Positions 1 through 10,845 of a stretch of 64,000 bases of DNA are shown one piece after another. Under the pieces are notes generated by a model. It was not told the origin of the DNA, searched no databases, and worked only from the letters and a program-made list of their open reading frames with translations. Source of the stretch: Pseudooceanicola endophyticus (GTDB lineage: Bacteria > Pseudomonadota > Alphaproteobacteria > Rhodobacterales > Rhodobacteraceae); contig NZ_JAHIAB010000010.1 of assembly GCF_018760365.1 (NCBI RefSeq), positions 62,001 to 126,000 on the forward strand. Direction: 5' to 3'. The position numbers and the translations under genes were made by a program. Each line of letters begins with the position of its first letter. Position 1 is the stretch's first letter.

Positions 1-343
1 CCTCCAGCACCTCGGCATTGGAAAACGGCTTGGTCATGAAATGGCTTGCCCCGGCCTCGCTCGCCAGGCGGCGTTCGCGGGCCTGGCCGCGGGCCGTCAG
101 GATCAGCACCGGCAGGGCGCCGGTGGCGGCATCCGCGCGCAGATCGCGCAGGATGTCATAGCCCGAACGCCCGGGCAGCATCACGTCCAGGATCACCAGA
201 TCGGGCTTGCGCGCCTGCACCGCCTCGACCGCATCGACACCGTTGGCATGGGTTGCCACGCGCCAGCCGTCGCGCGACAGGATGAAGCCGATGGCTTCGC
301 TGATGTTCGGCTCGTCCTCGATGACAAGCACGGATTTGCCCAT
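1..343 (-). CDS. Response regulator receiver domain protein (3' end outside window)
   Basis: This is the N-terminal 114 residues of a CheY-like receiver domain; the C-terminus runs off the left edge of the window. It shows the acidic pocket (VIEDEP near residues 7-12), the phospho-acceptor Asp in LVILDVMLPG (about residue 53), the conserved Thr in LILTARG and the Lys in MTKPF. The ATG at 343 follows a purine-rich stretch (gggaggacc). Whether an output domain follows cannot be seen. It lies close to the ScfR-type regulator and the transporter-acs operon. In other bacteria acs is controlled by a two-component system (CrbS/CrbR), so a link is conceivable, but that is inference. Confidence 0.85.
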   Translation of the reverse strand, partial: MGKSVLVIEDEPNISEAIGFILSRDGWRVATHANGVDAVEAVQARKPDLVILDVMLPGRSGYDILRDLRADAATGALPVLILTARGQARERRLASEAGASHFMTKPFSNAEVLE

Positions 344-457
344 TCGGTCCTCCCCTCCCTCCTGGCCAAGTCACACCGTTGTTACCAGCCCCGAGGCCGG
401 TCGGGGAAGTCCCATATGCGGATCACGCGACATTTGCCGCAGATCAGGGAATGCCGG

Positions 458-1783
458 TCAGGGGACCTCGGCCAGGATCGAGGGATCGCGGCGGCCCCGG
501 CACGCGGGCTTGGGGCAGATCCGGCAGGTGATGCCGATGCGCGGCAAGGTGGCGGCGGCCTCGATCCCGGGGGCGGGCTGGAACAGCATGTGCGCCTCGA
601 ACATCGGTTCGCGGTTGGGCACCGGGGGACCGAAGGGCTGGGCGATGGCATGGATGCGGAACACCCGGTCGCTGCGCCCCGCCAGCCGCACCACCGAGGC
701 CAGCGGCATCATCGGGCGGCTCAGCGCCTGGAACAGCGGCCAGAGCGGACAGGCGGCACCGAAACGCGGCAGGGCGAACCGCTCCAGCGGCTTGCGGAAG
801 GTCAGCGTGCCAGAGGCGTCGCAGGCCACCAGCCCCGGCACCGGCTGGCCGACTTCTTCCCAGGCGGCTCGCGGCAGCGCCGCAAGGCGCCGCATCATCC
901 GCGCCGGGTCCAGCCCGAAGCGCACCGCCAGCGCCCCGGGATCCAGCGGCCCCTTCGGCAGCGCCGCCGCCAGCCGGTCGGCGGGCAGCAGCGCGGCATC
1001 CCCGGCATAGCGTTCCAGCAGCCGCCGGGCCAGGCGCCGGGCAGTATCGGTGCCAAGGCGGGTTTCGCCTTCCAGCAGCGCATCGACGCTGCCGCCGGCT
1101 TCCAGCGCCGGGAAATGATGCTCATGGGCGGCCAGCCAGGCCTCCACCTCGTCCTCCGGCGTGGCAAGGTCGGCGGCCTGGGCCTCCTCGTCCTCAAGCT
1201 CGGCCACCAGGCGGCGGGCGCCCTCGGCCAGGCGGGCGCTGTCCTCGGCGATATTGCGGTGGAAGCGGTCGCGCCATTCGGGCTCCAGCGCGGTCTCGGC
1301 CACCAGGATCCCGGCGGCGGCATGGATGGCGGTCACGGTCGAAAGCACCTCGTGCAGCGAGGCCGCAAGATGGGGATCATGGCTCATCCGGTCGCTCAGC
1401 GCCTCGACGCTGCGCTCCAGCGCCGCCAGCCTGCGCCCCTGCGCCGAAACCACCCCAGCCCAGCCCGGGAAGCGCCCCGAGAATTCCTCGATCCGCTCCA
1501 GCTCGGCACCGGCCTGGGGCACCGAGGCGGCGGCCTGACGCAACCCGGCCAGCAGCGCGGCCTCTGCCCCCTCGCTCAGCGCCGAGGGTTCCACCCCCAG
1601 CGCCGCGGCGAGCGAGAGCAGAAGCTTGCCGCCGATTCTCCTGCGGTTGTGCTCGATCAGGTTGAGATAGGAGGCCGAGATCCCCGCCGCCCGCGCCAGA
1701 TCTGCCTGCTTCATCCCCAGATGCAGCCGCCGTTCCCGGATCCGGCTGCCCGTCAGGTCGAACCCGCGTCCCTCCCGTGGCAT
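458..1783 (-). CDS. XRE-family short-chain fatty acyl-CoA regulator (ScfR/RamB type)
   Basis: This is a 441-residue DNA-binding regulator. An N-terminal HTH_3 domain (RIRERRLHLGMKQADLARAAG to about residue 65) is followed by a long helical middle and a C-terminal DUF2083-like domain ending in the Cys-containing motif CRICPKPACRGRR. That layout is typical of ScfR regulators (PccR, RamB), which sense short-chain acyl-CoAs and control acetate or propionate genes. The ATG at 1783 is preferred over an in-frame TTG at 1804 because AGGACAGGG lies just before it. It is divergent from the ABC transporter-acs operon, which it probably controls; the 235-bp gap holds a clean AT-rich palindrome. Confidence 0.85.
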   Translation of the reverse strand: MPREGRGFDLTGSRIRERRLHLGMKQADLARAAGISASYLNLIEHNRRRIGGKLLLSLAAALGVEPSALSEGAEAALLAGLRQAAASVPQAGAELERIEEFSGRFPGWAGVVSAQGRRLAALERSVEALSDRMSHDPHLAASLHEVLSTVTAIHAAAGILVAETALEPEWRDRFHRNIAEDSARLAEGARRLVAELEDEEAQAADLATPEDEVEAWLAAHEHHFPALEAGGSVDALLEGETRLGTDTARRLARRLLERYAGDAALLPADRLAAALPKGPLDPGALAVRFGLDPARMMRRLAALPRAAWEEVGQPVPGLVACDASGTLTFRKPLERFALPRFGAACPLWPLFQALSRPMMPLASVVRLAGRSDRVFRIHAIAQPFGPPVPNREPMFEAHMLFQPAPGIEAAATLPRIGITCRICPKPACRGRRDPSILAEVP

Positions 1784-1859
1784 GGCTTTTCCCTGTCCTT
1801 TCAATCCGTTTCTGCGACCGCGAATGAAGGAATTTACGACTTCCCCAAGGTCATGGTGA

Positions 1860-1873
1860 TTTTGTTTACAAAA
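1860..1873. promoter_or_regulatory. AT-rich palindrome, candidate operator between scfR-like gene and transporter operon
   Basis: TTTTGT-TT-ACAAAA has two perfect 6-bp arms. It lies 77 bp upstream of the scfR-like start and 146 bp upstream of the substrate-binding protein start, in an AT-rich pocket of an otherwise GC-rich region. RamB/ScfR-type regulators are known to bind short AT-rich palindromes resembling TTTGCAAA, so this is the best local candidate. Binding is inferred, not shown. Confidence 0.4.
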
Positions 1874-2018
1874 AAACCCTTCATTTCAAGTGTCTTGTTG
1901 CGTGATTTTCCATTTCCCTGCGATGATGTCTTTGCATCGCGGATCATGTGGGGACATGGACCGCCTGCACGCGGCCCGGGCGGAGGAGGTCCGGTCGCAC
2001 AATCCAGGGAGGAAATCT

Positions 2019-3359
2019 ATGTCGAAGCTTCTGACACGTCGGGGCCTTCTGAAGACCGGGGCCATCGGCTCGGCCGGTCTGGCGATGCCCACCATCTTTA
2101 CCAGCGCGGCCCATGCCTTCACCAATGCCCCCACCGGCGGCTCGGTGACGCTGGGCTTCAACGTGCCGCAATCGGGCCCCTATGCCGACGAGGGCGCGGA
2201 TGAGCTGCGCGCCTTCCAGCTGGCGGTCGAGCACCTGAATGGCGACGGCGACGGCGGAATGCTGCAGACCTTCAGCTCCAAGGTACTGGAGGGCAACGGC
2301 ATCCTGGGCAAGAAGGTCGAATACGTGACCGGCGACACCCAGACGAAATCCGATGCCGCCCGCGCCTCGGCCAAGTCGATGATCGAGAAGGACGGGGCGA
2401 TCATGATCTCGGGCGGCTCGTCCTCGGGCGTGGCCGTCGCGGTGCAGGGCCTCTGCCAGGAGGCCGGCGTGATCTTCATGTCGGGGCTGACCCATTCCAA
2501 CGACACCACCGGCAAGGACAAGAAGGCCAACGGTTTCCGCCACTTCTTCAACGCCTACATGTCGGGCGCCGCGCTGGCGCCGGTGCTGGCCAAGAACTAC
2601 GGCACCGACCGCAAGGCCTATCACCTGACTGCCGACTACACCTGGGGCTGGACCCAGGAAGAAAGCATCAAGGCCGCCACCGAGGCGCTTGGCTGGACCA
2701 CCGTCAACACGGTGCGCACGCCACTGGCCGCGACGGATTTCAGCTCCTACATCACGCCGATCCTGCAAACCGATGCGGATGTGCTGATCCTGAACCACTA
2801 CGGCGGGAACATGGTGAACTCGCTGACCCAGGCGGTGCAGTTCGGCCTGCGCGACAAGGTCGTCAACGGCAAGCAGTTCGAGATCGTCGTGCCGCTCTAT
2901 TCCCGCCTGATGGCCCGCGGCGCGGGCGAGAACGTGAAGGGCATCTACGGTTCCACCAACTGGCACTGGTCGCTCCAGGACGAGGGCACCAAGGCCTTCG
3001 TGAAGAGCTTCGGCACTAAGTACGGCTTCCCGCCCAGCCAGGCGGCCCATACCTGCTACGTGCAGACGCTGCTTTATGCCGATGCGGTGGCGCGGGCCAA
3101 GTCCTTCAACCCCTGCGACGTCGGCGCGGCGCTGGAAGGCTACGAATTCGACGGGCTGGGCAACGGCAAGACCCTGTACCGGGCGGCGGACCACCAGTGC
3201 TTCAAGGACGTGCTGGTCGTGCGCGGCAAGGAGAACCCGCAGTCCGAATTCGACCTGCTGGAAGTGGTCGAGGTGACGCCGGTCGACCAGGTCACCTATG
3301 CGCCCGACCACCCGATGTTCGCGGGCGGCTCCCTCGGCGCCTGCAATCCCGGGGCGTAA
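2019..3359 (+). CDS. ABC transporter substrate-binding protein, Tat-exported
   Basis: This 446-residue periplasmic binding protein belongs to the branched-chain-amino-acid/urea/amide type (Peripla_BP). The N-terminus carries a twin-arginine signal (LTRRGLLK at residues 5-12), a hydrophobic stretch and an AHA cleavage site near residue 33, so it is probably exported folded by Tat. The mature part begins with SVTLGFNVPQSGPYADEGADEL, typical of the first lobe. The ATG at 2019 follows AGGGAGG. It is the first gene of a five-component transporter operon ending in acs. The substrate is unknown; linkage to acs and an ScfR regulator suggests a short-chain carboxylate or a compound degraded to one rather than an amino acid. 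Confidence 0.88.
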   Translation: MSKLLTRRGLLKTGAIGSAGLAMPTIFTSAAHAFTNAPTGGSVTLGFNVPQSGPYADEGADELRAFQLAVEHLNGDGDGGMLQTFSSKVLEGNGILGKKVEYVTGDTQTKSDAARASAKSMIEKDGAIMISGGSSSGVAVAVQGLCQEAGVIFMSGLTHSNDTTGKDKKANGFRHFFNAYMSGAALAPVLAKNYGTDRKAYHLTADYTWGWTQEESIKAATEALGWTTVNTVRTPLAATDFSSYITPILQTDADVLILNHYGGNMVNSLTQAVQFGLRDKVVNGKQFEIVVPLYSRLMARGAGENVKGIYGSTNWHWSLQDEGTKAFVKSFGTKYGFPPSQAAHTCYVQTLLYADAVARAKSFNPCDVGAALEGYEFDGLGNGKTLYRAADHQCFKDVLVVRGKENPQSEFDLLEVVEVTPVDQVTYAPDHPMFAGGSLGACNPGA

Positions 3360-3367
3360 CTCCTGAT

Positions 3368-3478
3368 CCGCGCGGGCCTTCGGGGCCGCGCGCCTTCGCC
3401 CTGCGGGCCGTGCCATGGCGCGGCCCTTCACCCGGGCCGTGGGTCCCTTCCTCCGGAGGGCCCCGCCCGGGTCCCTTC
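3368..3478 (+). promoter_or_regulatory. Structured intergenic spacer between binding protein and permease genes
   Basis: The 139-bp gap contains a hairpin at 3370-3391 (arms GCGC-g-GGCC and GGCCGCGC around a 5-nt loop). A second larger fold pairs CCCGGGC near 3431 with GCCCGGG near 3466 and contains the self-complementary CCTCCGGAGG. There is no T-run. Such structures between a binding-protein gene and its permease genes usually stabilise the upstream mRNA or reduce read-through, giving more binding protein than permease. Folding was judged by eye. Confidence 0.5.
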
Positions 3479-3498
3479 GCAAAAACCGAGGTAGGGAC

Positions 3499-4530
3499 AT
3501 GGACGCCATCATCCTGCAAATCCTGAACGGGCTCGACAAGGGCTCTGCCTATGCGCTGATCGCGCTCGGCCTGACACTGATCTTCGGCACGCTGGGCGTC
3601 GTGAACTTTGCCCACGGGGCGCTGTTCATGATCGGCGCCTTCTGTGCCGTCACCCTGAACAAGATCCTCAACCTCTCGTTCGAGACGCTCGATCCCACCC
3701 GCACCGACTTCCTGGGCAATCCCCTGAAGGTGAAGACCCCCTATGTCGAAAGCTGGTTCGGCCCCGATGTCGGCGCCGCGATCATCGACTGGTCGGTGCC
3801 GCTGGCGATCCTGTTCTCGATCCCGGTGATGATCGCCATCGGCTTCATCATGGAACGCGGGCTGATCAAGCATTTCTACCGCCGCCCCCATGCCGACCAG
3901 ATCCTGGTGACCTTCGGCCTGGCCATCGTGCTGCAGGAGCTGATCAAGCATTACTTCGGCGCCAACCAGATCGCCACCCCGGCCCCCGACGCCTTCCGCG
4001 GCAGCTTCGATTTCGGCGCCATGCTGGGGCTGGATCCGAACGTCATCATCTATCCCTACTGGCGGCTGGTCTATTTCGCCTTCGCCGCCGTGATCATCGG
4101 CGGGGTCTTCGCCTTCCTGCAATTCACCACCTTCGGCATGGTGGTGCGCGCCGGCATGGCGGACCGGGAAACCGTGGGCCTGCTGGGCATCAACATCGAC
4201 CGCCGCTTCACCATCATGTTCGGCATCGCCGCCGCCGTCGCCGGCATGGCGGGGGTCATGTATGCCCCGATCAATTCACCCAACTACCACATGGGCATGG
4301 ACTTCCTGGTCCTCAGCTTCGTCGTGGTGGTGGTTGGCGGCATGGGCTCTCTTCCGGGCGCGGTGCTGGCGGGCTTCCTGCTGGGTGTGCTGGAAAGCTT
4401 CGCCTCGATGAACGCCATCAAGAGCCTCATCCCCGGCATCGACCAGATCATCATCTACGTCGCCGCCATCATCATTCTGCTTATGCGTCCGCGGGGCCTG
4501 ATGGGCCGCAAGGGCGTGATGGAGGACTAA
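3499..4530 (+). CDS. Branched-chain-type ABC transporter permease (LivH-like)
   Basis: This 343-residue polytopic inner-membrane protein begins MDAIILQILNGLDKGSAYAL, the classic LivH start, followed by GLTLIFGTLGVVNFAHGAL. It contains the EAA-like segment with RETVGLLGINIDRRF and ends with a membrane segment and RPRGLMGRKG, as in the family. The ATG at 3499 follows GTAGGGAC; longer in-frame starts overlap the structured spacer and are unlikely. It would pair with the next permease to form the channel. The stop is 3 bp before the next gene, so translation is probably coupled. Confidence 0.92.
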   Translation: MDAIILQILNGLDKGSAYALIALGLTLIFGTLGVVNFAHGALFMIGAFCAVTLNKILNLSFETLDPTRTDFLGNPLKVKTPYVESWFGPDVGAAIIDWSVPLAILFSIPVMIAIGFIMERGLIKHFYRRPHADQILVTFGLAIVLQELIKHYFGANQIATPAPDAFRGSFDFGAMLGLDPNVIIYPYWRLVYFAFAAVIIGGVFAFLQFTTFGMVVRAGMADRETVGLLGINIDRRFTIMFGIAAAVAGMAGVMYAPINSPNYHMGMDFLVLSFVVVVVGGMGSLPGAVLAGFLLGVLESFASMNAIKSLIPGIDQIIIYVAAIIILLMRPRGLMGRKGVMED

Positions 4531-4533
4531 TCC

Positions 4534-5730
4534 ATGCTGGGTCTCGGAAAGAAAGACTTCATCCTGCTGGGGATCGTCGCGGCGCTGGTGCTCCTGGCCC
4601 CGTTCATCCTGAACCCCTTCCCGGCGGACAGCGCCCTGGCGCAGTTCAACGCGGGCTATCCCGACCTGATGCAGCGCTTCATGATCTTCGGGATCTTCGC
4701 GGTGGGCTTCAACATCCTGTTCGGGCTGACCGGCTACCTGTCCTTCGGCCATGCGGCCTTCCTGGGGGTCGGCAGCTATTCGGCAGTGTGGATGTTCAAG
4801 CTGCTGTCGATGAACGTGATCCCGGCGATCATCCTGTCGGTCGTCGTCGCGGGCCTCTTCGCGCTGCTGATCGGCTTCATCTCCCTGCGCCGCTCGGGCA
4901 TCTACTTCTCGATCCTGACGCTGGCCTTCGCCCAGATGAGCTTCAACCTCGCCTATTCCGTCCTCACCCCGCTCACCAACGGGGAAACCGGGCTGCAACT
5001 GACGCTTGAGGATCCGCGCATCCTCGGCGTCTCGCAGACGGCGGCGGGCGGCATCCCGGTCACCAACCTCTTCGGGATGGAAATGCGCGAGACGACGACC
5101 CTGACGCTGGGCGGCTGGGCCTTCCAGTTCAACAACGGCTACTACCTGTGCGGCGCACTGCTGCTGCTGGCCTTCTACATCTCCATCCGCATCTTCCGCT
5201 CGCCCTTCGGGCTGATGCTGCGGGCGGTGAAGTCGAACCAGACGCGGCTGAACTACACCGGGCTGAACACCAAGCCCTACACCCTTGCGGCCTTCGTGAT
5301 CTCAGGGATGTATGCGGGTCTTGCGGGGGGTCTGCTGGCCTCCATGGATCCGCTGGCAGGCGCCGAGCGGATGCAGTGGACGGCTTCGGGCGAGGTCGTG
5401 CTGATGACCATCCTGGGCGGTGCGGGCACGCTGATCGGCCCGGTGCTGGGCGCGGGCTTCATCAAGTACTTCGAGAACATCTTCTCGAAGATCAACGACA
5501 ACGTCCTGCATTCCTGGTTCCACATCCTGCCCGACAGCATCGAAAACGCGGTGATCTGGGTGGTCGAGCATTTCGTCGGCTCCGGCTGGCACCTGACGCT
5601 GGGCCTGCTGTTCATGCTGGTCGTGACCTTCCTGCCCGGCGGTCTGGTGCAGGGCGGACAGAAGATCGGGCGGCTGTTCCGCCGCCGCGACGCGGCCGCC
5701 AAGGCCACCCAGTCCACCCCGGCCGAGTAA
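4534..5730 (+). CDS. Branched-chain-type ABC transporter permease (LivM-like)
   Basis: This 398-residue second permease has the LivM hallmarks: [21 protein letters not shown] near residues 60-80, the cytoplasmic segment [18 protein letters not shown], and a hydrophobic C-terminal stretch ending [10 protein letters not shown] followed by a basic tail. There is a roughly 35-residue periplasmic insertion ([13 protein letters not shown] region) between membrane segments, larger than in plain LivM. It starts 3 bp after the LivH-like gene and is followed by GGAGG and the ATPase gene 10 bp further on. Confidence 0.92.
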   Translation: MLGLGKKDFILLGIVAALVLLAPFILNPFPADSALAQFNAGYPDLMQRFMIFGIFAVGFNILFGLTGYLSFGHAAFLGVGSYSAVWMFKLLSMNVIPAIILSVVVAGLFALLIGFISLRRSGIYFSILTLAFAQMSFNLAYSVLTPLTNGETGLQLTLEDPRILGVSQTAAGGIPVTNLFGMEMRETTTLTLGGWAFQFNNGYYLCGALLLLAFYISIRIFRSPFGLMLRAVKSNQTRLNYTGLNTKPYTLAAFVISGMYAGLAGGLLASMDPLAGAERMQWTASGEVVLMTILGGAGTLIGPVLGAGFIKYFENIFSKINDNVLHSWFHILPDSIENAVIWVVEHFVGSGWHLTLGLLFMLVVTFLPGGLVQGGQKIGRLFRRRDAAAKATQSTPAE

Positions 5731-5740
5731 GGAGGCAACC

Positions 5741-6505
5741 ATGGGCATTCTCGAAGTCAAGAACGTGGGCAAGCGCTTCGGCGGGTTGCAGGCGCTCTCC
5801 AACGTCAATCTTTCGATTGCGGAAAACACCGTACATGCGCTGATCGGACCGAACGGCGCGGGCAAGTCCACCCTGCTGAACTGCCTGGTGGGCAAGCTGA
5901 TCCCCGATACCGGCTCCGTCATGTTCGACGGCCAGTCGGTGCTGGGCCGCACGCCCTATGAAATCAACCAGATGGGTATTTCCCGCGTTTTCCAGACGCC
6001 CGAGATCTTCGGCGACCTGACGGTGATGGAGAACATGATGATCCCCTGCCTTGCCAAGCGCGACGGGGTCTTCAAGCTGAACGCCCTGCGCACCCTGGGC
6101 CGCGATGCGGAGATCCGCGACAAGGCCGAGCAGATGCTGATCGACATGAACATGATCGAGAAGCGCGAGATGCATTCGGCCTCCATGTCGCGGGGCGACA
6201 AGCGGCGGCTGGAAATCGGCATGTGCCTGGCGCAGGAACCCCGCCTGCTGCTGCTTGATGAACCCACCGCCGGGATGGCGCGGGCGGATACCAACAACAC
6301 CATCGACCTGCTGAAGCAGATCAAGGCCGAACGCGACATCACCATCGCCATCATCGAGCACGACATGCACGTCGTGTTCTCTCTTGCCGAAAGGATCACC
6401 GTTCTGGCCCAGGGCACCCCCCTGGTCGAGGACGTGCCGGAGAAGATCAAGGGCCATCCGAAGGTGCGCGAAGCCTATCTGGGCGAAAGCGCGGCAGCCG
6501 CATAG
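5741..6505 (+). CDS. ABC transporter ATP-binding protein (LivG-like)
   Basis: This 254-residue nucleotide-binding subunit has Walker A GPNGAGKST at residues 36-44 and Walker B LLLLDEPTAGM near 170, followed by the LivG-type AIIEHDMHVVFSLAERI. The ABC signature is unusual: the canonical LSxGxQ region reads SMSRGDKRRLEIG, with Asp where Glu/Gln is common and no Gln. The strong ribosome site GGAGG precedes the ATG. It would form a heterodimer with the following ATPase, and because signature motifs act on the partner's ATP, the deviation may make one site weaker. Confidence 0.92.
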   Translation: MGILEVKNVGKRFGGLQALSNVNLSIAENTVHALIGPNGAGKSTLLNCLVGKLIPDTGSVMFDGQSVLGRTPYEINQMGISRVFQTPEIFGDLTVMENMMIPCLAKRDGVFKLNALRTLGRDAEIRDKAEQMLIDMNMIEKREMHSASMSRGDKRRLEIGMCLAQEPRLLLLDEPTAGMARADTNNTIDLLKQIKAERDITIAIIEHDMHVVFSLAERITVLAQGTPLVEDVPEKIKGHPKVREAYLGESAAAA

Positions 6506-6514
6506 GGGACAGAC

Positions 6515-7270
6515 ATGAACACCAGAGCCGATTTCTCGAAGGGCCACAACCTGGCCGAAACCGCGCCCGCCTTCCTCTCCGTCTGGAACATGGAGAGCTA
6601 CTACGGCGAAAGCTACATCGTGCAGAACGTCAGCTTCAACGTCCACGAGGGAGAGATCCTGGCACTGCTGGGGCGCAACGGCGCCGGCAAGACCAGCACC
6701 CTGCGCTCCATCGCGCGGATGAACGCGCCGCAGGTGATGAAGGGCGAAATCTGGCTGGACCACCAGCCCCTGCACCGGATGACCAGCTACCAGGCAGCGC
6801 AGGCGGGCATCGGCCTCGTGCCCGAGGACCGCTCGATCATTCCCGGCCTGACGGTCGAGGAAAACATCAAGCTGGCTCAGATCGCCCCGCCCATCGGCTG
6901 GTCCATCGACCGTCTCTACGACCTGTTCCCGCGCCTCGGCGAACGGCGGATGCAGGAGGGCGTCACCCTCTCGGGAGGCGAGCAGCAGATGCTGGCCATC
7001 GCCCGGGCGCTGGCGCGCGACATCAAGGTGCTGCTGCTGGACGAACCCTACGAGGGGCTGGCCCCGGTCATCGTCGACGAGATCGAGAAGACCCTGCGGG
7101 TGATCAAGGAACAGGGCATCACCACGATCCTGGTCGAACAGAATGCCGTGAGGGCGCTTGAACTGGCCGACCGGGCGGTCATCCTCGATACCGGGTCGGT
7201 GGTCTACGACGGCTCTGCCGCCGAGGTCCTCGCCAACGAGGAACTGCGCGCCGAATATCTGGCGATCTGA
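6515..7270 (+). CDS. ABC transporter ATP-binding protein (LivF-like)
   Basis: This 251-residue second nucleotide-binding subunit has Walker A GRNGAGKT at residues 53-60, a canonical signature [15 protein letters not shown] near 151, Walker [14 protein letters not shown] and the LivF-typical [19 protein letters not shown]. The N-terminus is about 20 residues longer than E. coli LivF. It starts 9 bp after the LivG-like gene and is followed about 95 bp later by acs on the same strand. The EPYEGLAP walker-B extension resembles transporters of the urea/amide/short-acid branch more than the leucine branch (EPSLGLAP), consistent with a non-leucine substrate. Confidence 0.92.
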   Translation: MNTRADFSKGHNLAETAPAFLSVWNMESYYGESYIVQNVSFNVHEGEILALLGRNGAGKTSTLRSIARMNAPQVMKGEIWLDHQPLHRMTSYQAAQAGIGLVPEDRSIIPGLTVEENIKLAQIAPPIGWSIDRLYDLFPRLGERRMQEGVTLSGGEQQMLAIARALARDIKVLLLDEPYEGLAPVIVDEIEKTLRVIKEQGITTILVEQNAVRALELADRAVILDTGSVVYDGSAAEVLANEELRAEYLAI

Positions 7271-7364
7271 CCCAGGCCTGCGGCGAACGTATCGGTTGCC
7301 GGTCGTCCGCCGCAGGCGTACCCATATTGTTGAGGAAAGACATTCGAAGGGAGGAGGCCCCGAG

Positions 7365-9314
<1,950 letters not shown>

Positions 9315-9341
9315 CCCCCAGTTCATCGCTGCGAAAATTCC

Positions 9342-9375
9342 GCCCCCGGCCGCGCGAGTGGCCGGGGGCATTTTT
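9342..9375 (+). terminator. Rho-independent terminator of the transporter-acs operon
   Basis: A perfect 10-bp GC stem (GCCCCCGGCC / GGCCGGGGGC) with an 8-nt loop is followed by ATTTTT, 28 bp after the acs stop codon. Confidence 0.9.
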
Positions 9376-9464
9376 CCGCCTATGGCGAAAGCTGCATGAA
9401 ATCAATCGGAACCCAGGGCGGCCCGGCCTCGTTATCTCCCCGAACGACGGAAAGGAGATCCGCC

Positions 9465-10187
9465 ATGAAACCGATCAAGACCCTGATGACCAGTGTTGCC
9501 GCCCTTGCCATCCTTGCAGGTCCGACCCTGGCCCAGACCACGACGAGCTCCGACTCCGAGCTGAACCTCTCTGCCGGGGTCAACAACGGCCAGGTGACGA
9601 CCGACGCCCAGGCGCAGACCCAGACCGACAGCGACGGCACGCTGAAGAAGAAGGTCGAGAACGGCGCCGATGCCACCGCCGATGCCGCCGGCAAGGCCGG
9701 TGAGGCGATCAAGAACGGCGCCCAGAACACCATGGAGGCCGCCGGCAACGCCGCCGACACCGCCGGCGAGAAAATGAAGGAAGGTGCCTCTGCCACCGCC
9801 TCGGCTGTCGACAAGGGCATGACCAAGGCCGGTGAGAAGATGGAGGATACCGCCGACAAGATGGCCGGCAACGACCTGTCGCCCTCCACCCTGACCGTGG
9901 GTGCGCTGCTGGGCGCCGACGTGATGGTCGGCGAGAACGACAGCATCGGCGAGATCGACAATGTCGTCGTCGTCAACGGCAAGGAAATGGCCGTCATCGG
10001 TGTCGGCGGCTTCCTGGGCCTGGGCGAACATGACGTCGCCGTCCCGCTGAGCGACCTCTCCAGCGACGGCAGCAATGTCTGGGCCAAGGGCTATTCCAAG
10101 GACCAGCTGAAGCAGATGGCCGAGTTCGACGCGGATAGCGCTACCGCCGTCAGCAACGACGAACCGGTGCAGCTGGGCGCCTCGTGA
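9465..10187 (+). CDS. Secreted PRC-barrel domain protein with LEA-like helical repeats
   Basis: This 240-residue exported protein has a Sec signal peptide (MKPIKTLMTSVAALAILAG, cleavage near LAQ-T at residue 24), then an acidic polar linker. A roughly 75-residue Ala/Lys/Glu/Thr segment of degenerate 11-residue repeats (ADATADAAGKAGEAIKNG style, about 65-145) recalls LEA and apolipoprotein helices. A PRC-barrel-like domain follows (LLGADVMVGENDSIGEIDNV onward). PRC-barrels often bind other proteins or RNA. The likely location is the periplasm. The ATG at 9465 follows AAAGGAG. It is monocistronic, between two terminators. A role in envelope or desiccation/osmotic stress is plausible by analogy only. 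Confidence 0.8.
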   Translation: MKPIKTLMTSVAALAILAGPTLAQTTTSSDSELNLSAGVNNGQVTTDAQAQTQTDSDGTLKKKVENGADATADAAGKAGEAIKNGAQNTMEAAGNAADTAGEKMKEGASATASAVDKGMTKAGEKMEDTADKMAGNDLSPSTLTVGALLGADVMVGENDSIGEIDNVVVVNGKEMAVIGVGGFLGLGEHDVAVPLSDLSSDGSNVWAKGYSKDQLKQMAEFDADSATAVSNDEPVQLGAS

Positions 10188-10219
10188 CGCCAGATCACCG
10201 GAATTTGCAATGAAATGCA

Positions 10220-10249
10220 GGGGGCCGTTCCGTCAGGAGCGGCCCCCGT
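10220..10249 (+). terminator. Strong hairpin terminator after the PRC-barrel gene
   Basis: A 12-bp stem (GGGGGCCGTTCC / GGAGCGGCCCCC, one G-U pair) with tetraloop GTCA lies 33 bp after the stop codon. The T-run is weak (GTCCTGTC). Confidence 0.7.
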
Positions 10250-10340
10250 CCTGTCATCCACGGCTTTTCCTTGCCCCATGCATTCACTATAAGCGGTGCA
10301 TCACGGGGGCCGGAGGGCCCGCAATCCGACCGAGGGTGCA

Positions 10341-10835
10341 ATGACCGAAAAGACGCATGACGCAGACGTGGCCTTCATCAAGGCTCTGGCAGAGCTGCTG
10401 CGCGACAACGACCTGACCGAACTTGAAGTGAAGCGGGAATACGCCAAGGACGACCAGCTGAACGTCCGAGTGAGCCGCAAGGCAGAGATCGCCGCGACCG
10501 TGGCGATGCCGGCTCCGGTGGCCGCGGCCCCGGTGGCCGCCGCCGCTCCGGCCCCGGCTGCCGCTCCGGCCGCCGCCGCTTCCGACGATCCCGCCGACCA
10601 TCCCGGTGCGGTGACCTCGCCCATGGTGGGCACGGTCTACCTGCAGCCGGAACCCTCGGCCCCCGCCTTCGTCAAGGTGGGCGACCAGGTGTCCGAAGGC
10701 GACACGCTGCTGATCGTCGAAGCCATGAAGACCATGAACCACATTCCGGCGCCGAAATCCGGTACGGTCAAGCGCATCCTGGTCGAGGACAAGGCCGCGG
10801 TCGAATACGGCTCGCCCCTCATGATCATCGAGTGA
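10341..10835 (+). CDS. accB: Acetyl-CoA carboxylase biotin carboxyl carrier protein
   Basis: This 164-residue carrier subunit of acetyl-CoA carboxylase has an N-terminal helical region (to about 45), a Pro/Ala-rich flexible linker (50-82) and a C-terminal biotinyl domain with EAMKTMN, the acceptor Lys at about residue 130. The start ATG at 10341 follows GAGGG. It lies 10 bp upstream of accC, the usual accBC operon. It carries CO2 on biotin between AccC and the AccAD carboxyltransferase (not in this window) to make malonyl-CoA for fatty-acid synthesis. Confidence 0.97.
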   Translation: MTEKTHDADVAFIKALAELLRDNDLTELEVKREYAKDDQLNVRVSRKAEIAATVAMPAPVAAAPVAAAAPAPAAAPAAAASDDPADHPGAVTSPMVGTVYLQPEPSAPAFVKVGDQVSEGDTLLIVEAMKTMNHIPAPKSGTVKRILVEDKAAVEYGSPLMIIE

Positions 10836-10845
10836 GGATCGTCCC

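Noticed and set aside
41-2203. Long open frame of 720 codons on the plus strand
   Set aside because: It lies antisense to the response regulator and ScfR-type genes and is Arg/Gln/Gly-rich with no domain. It is a GC-rich shadow.
3368-3392. Hairpin after the binding-protein gene considered as terminator
   Set aside because: No T-run, and the operon clearly continues; treated as an mRNA-stability element.
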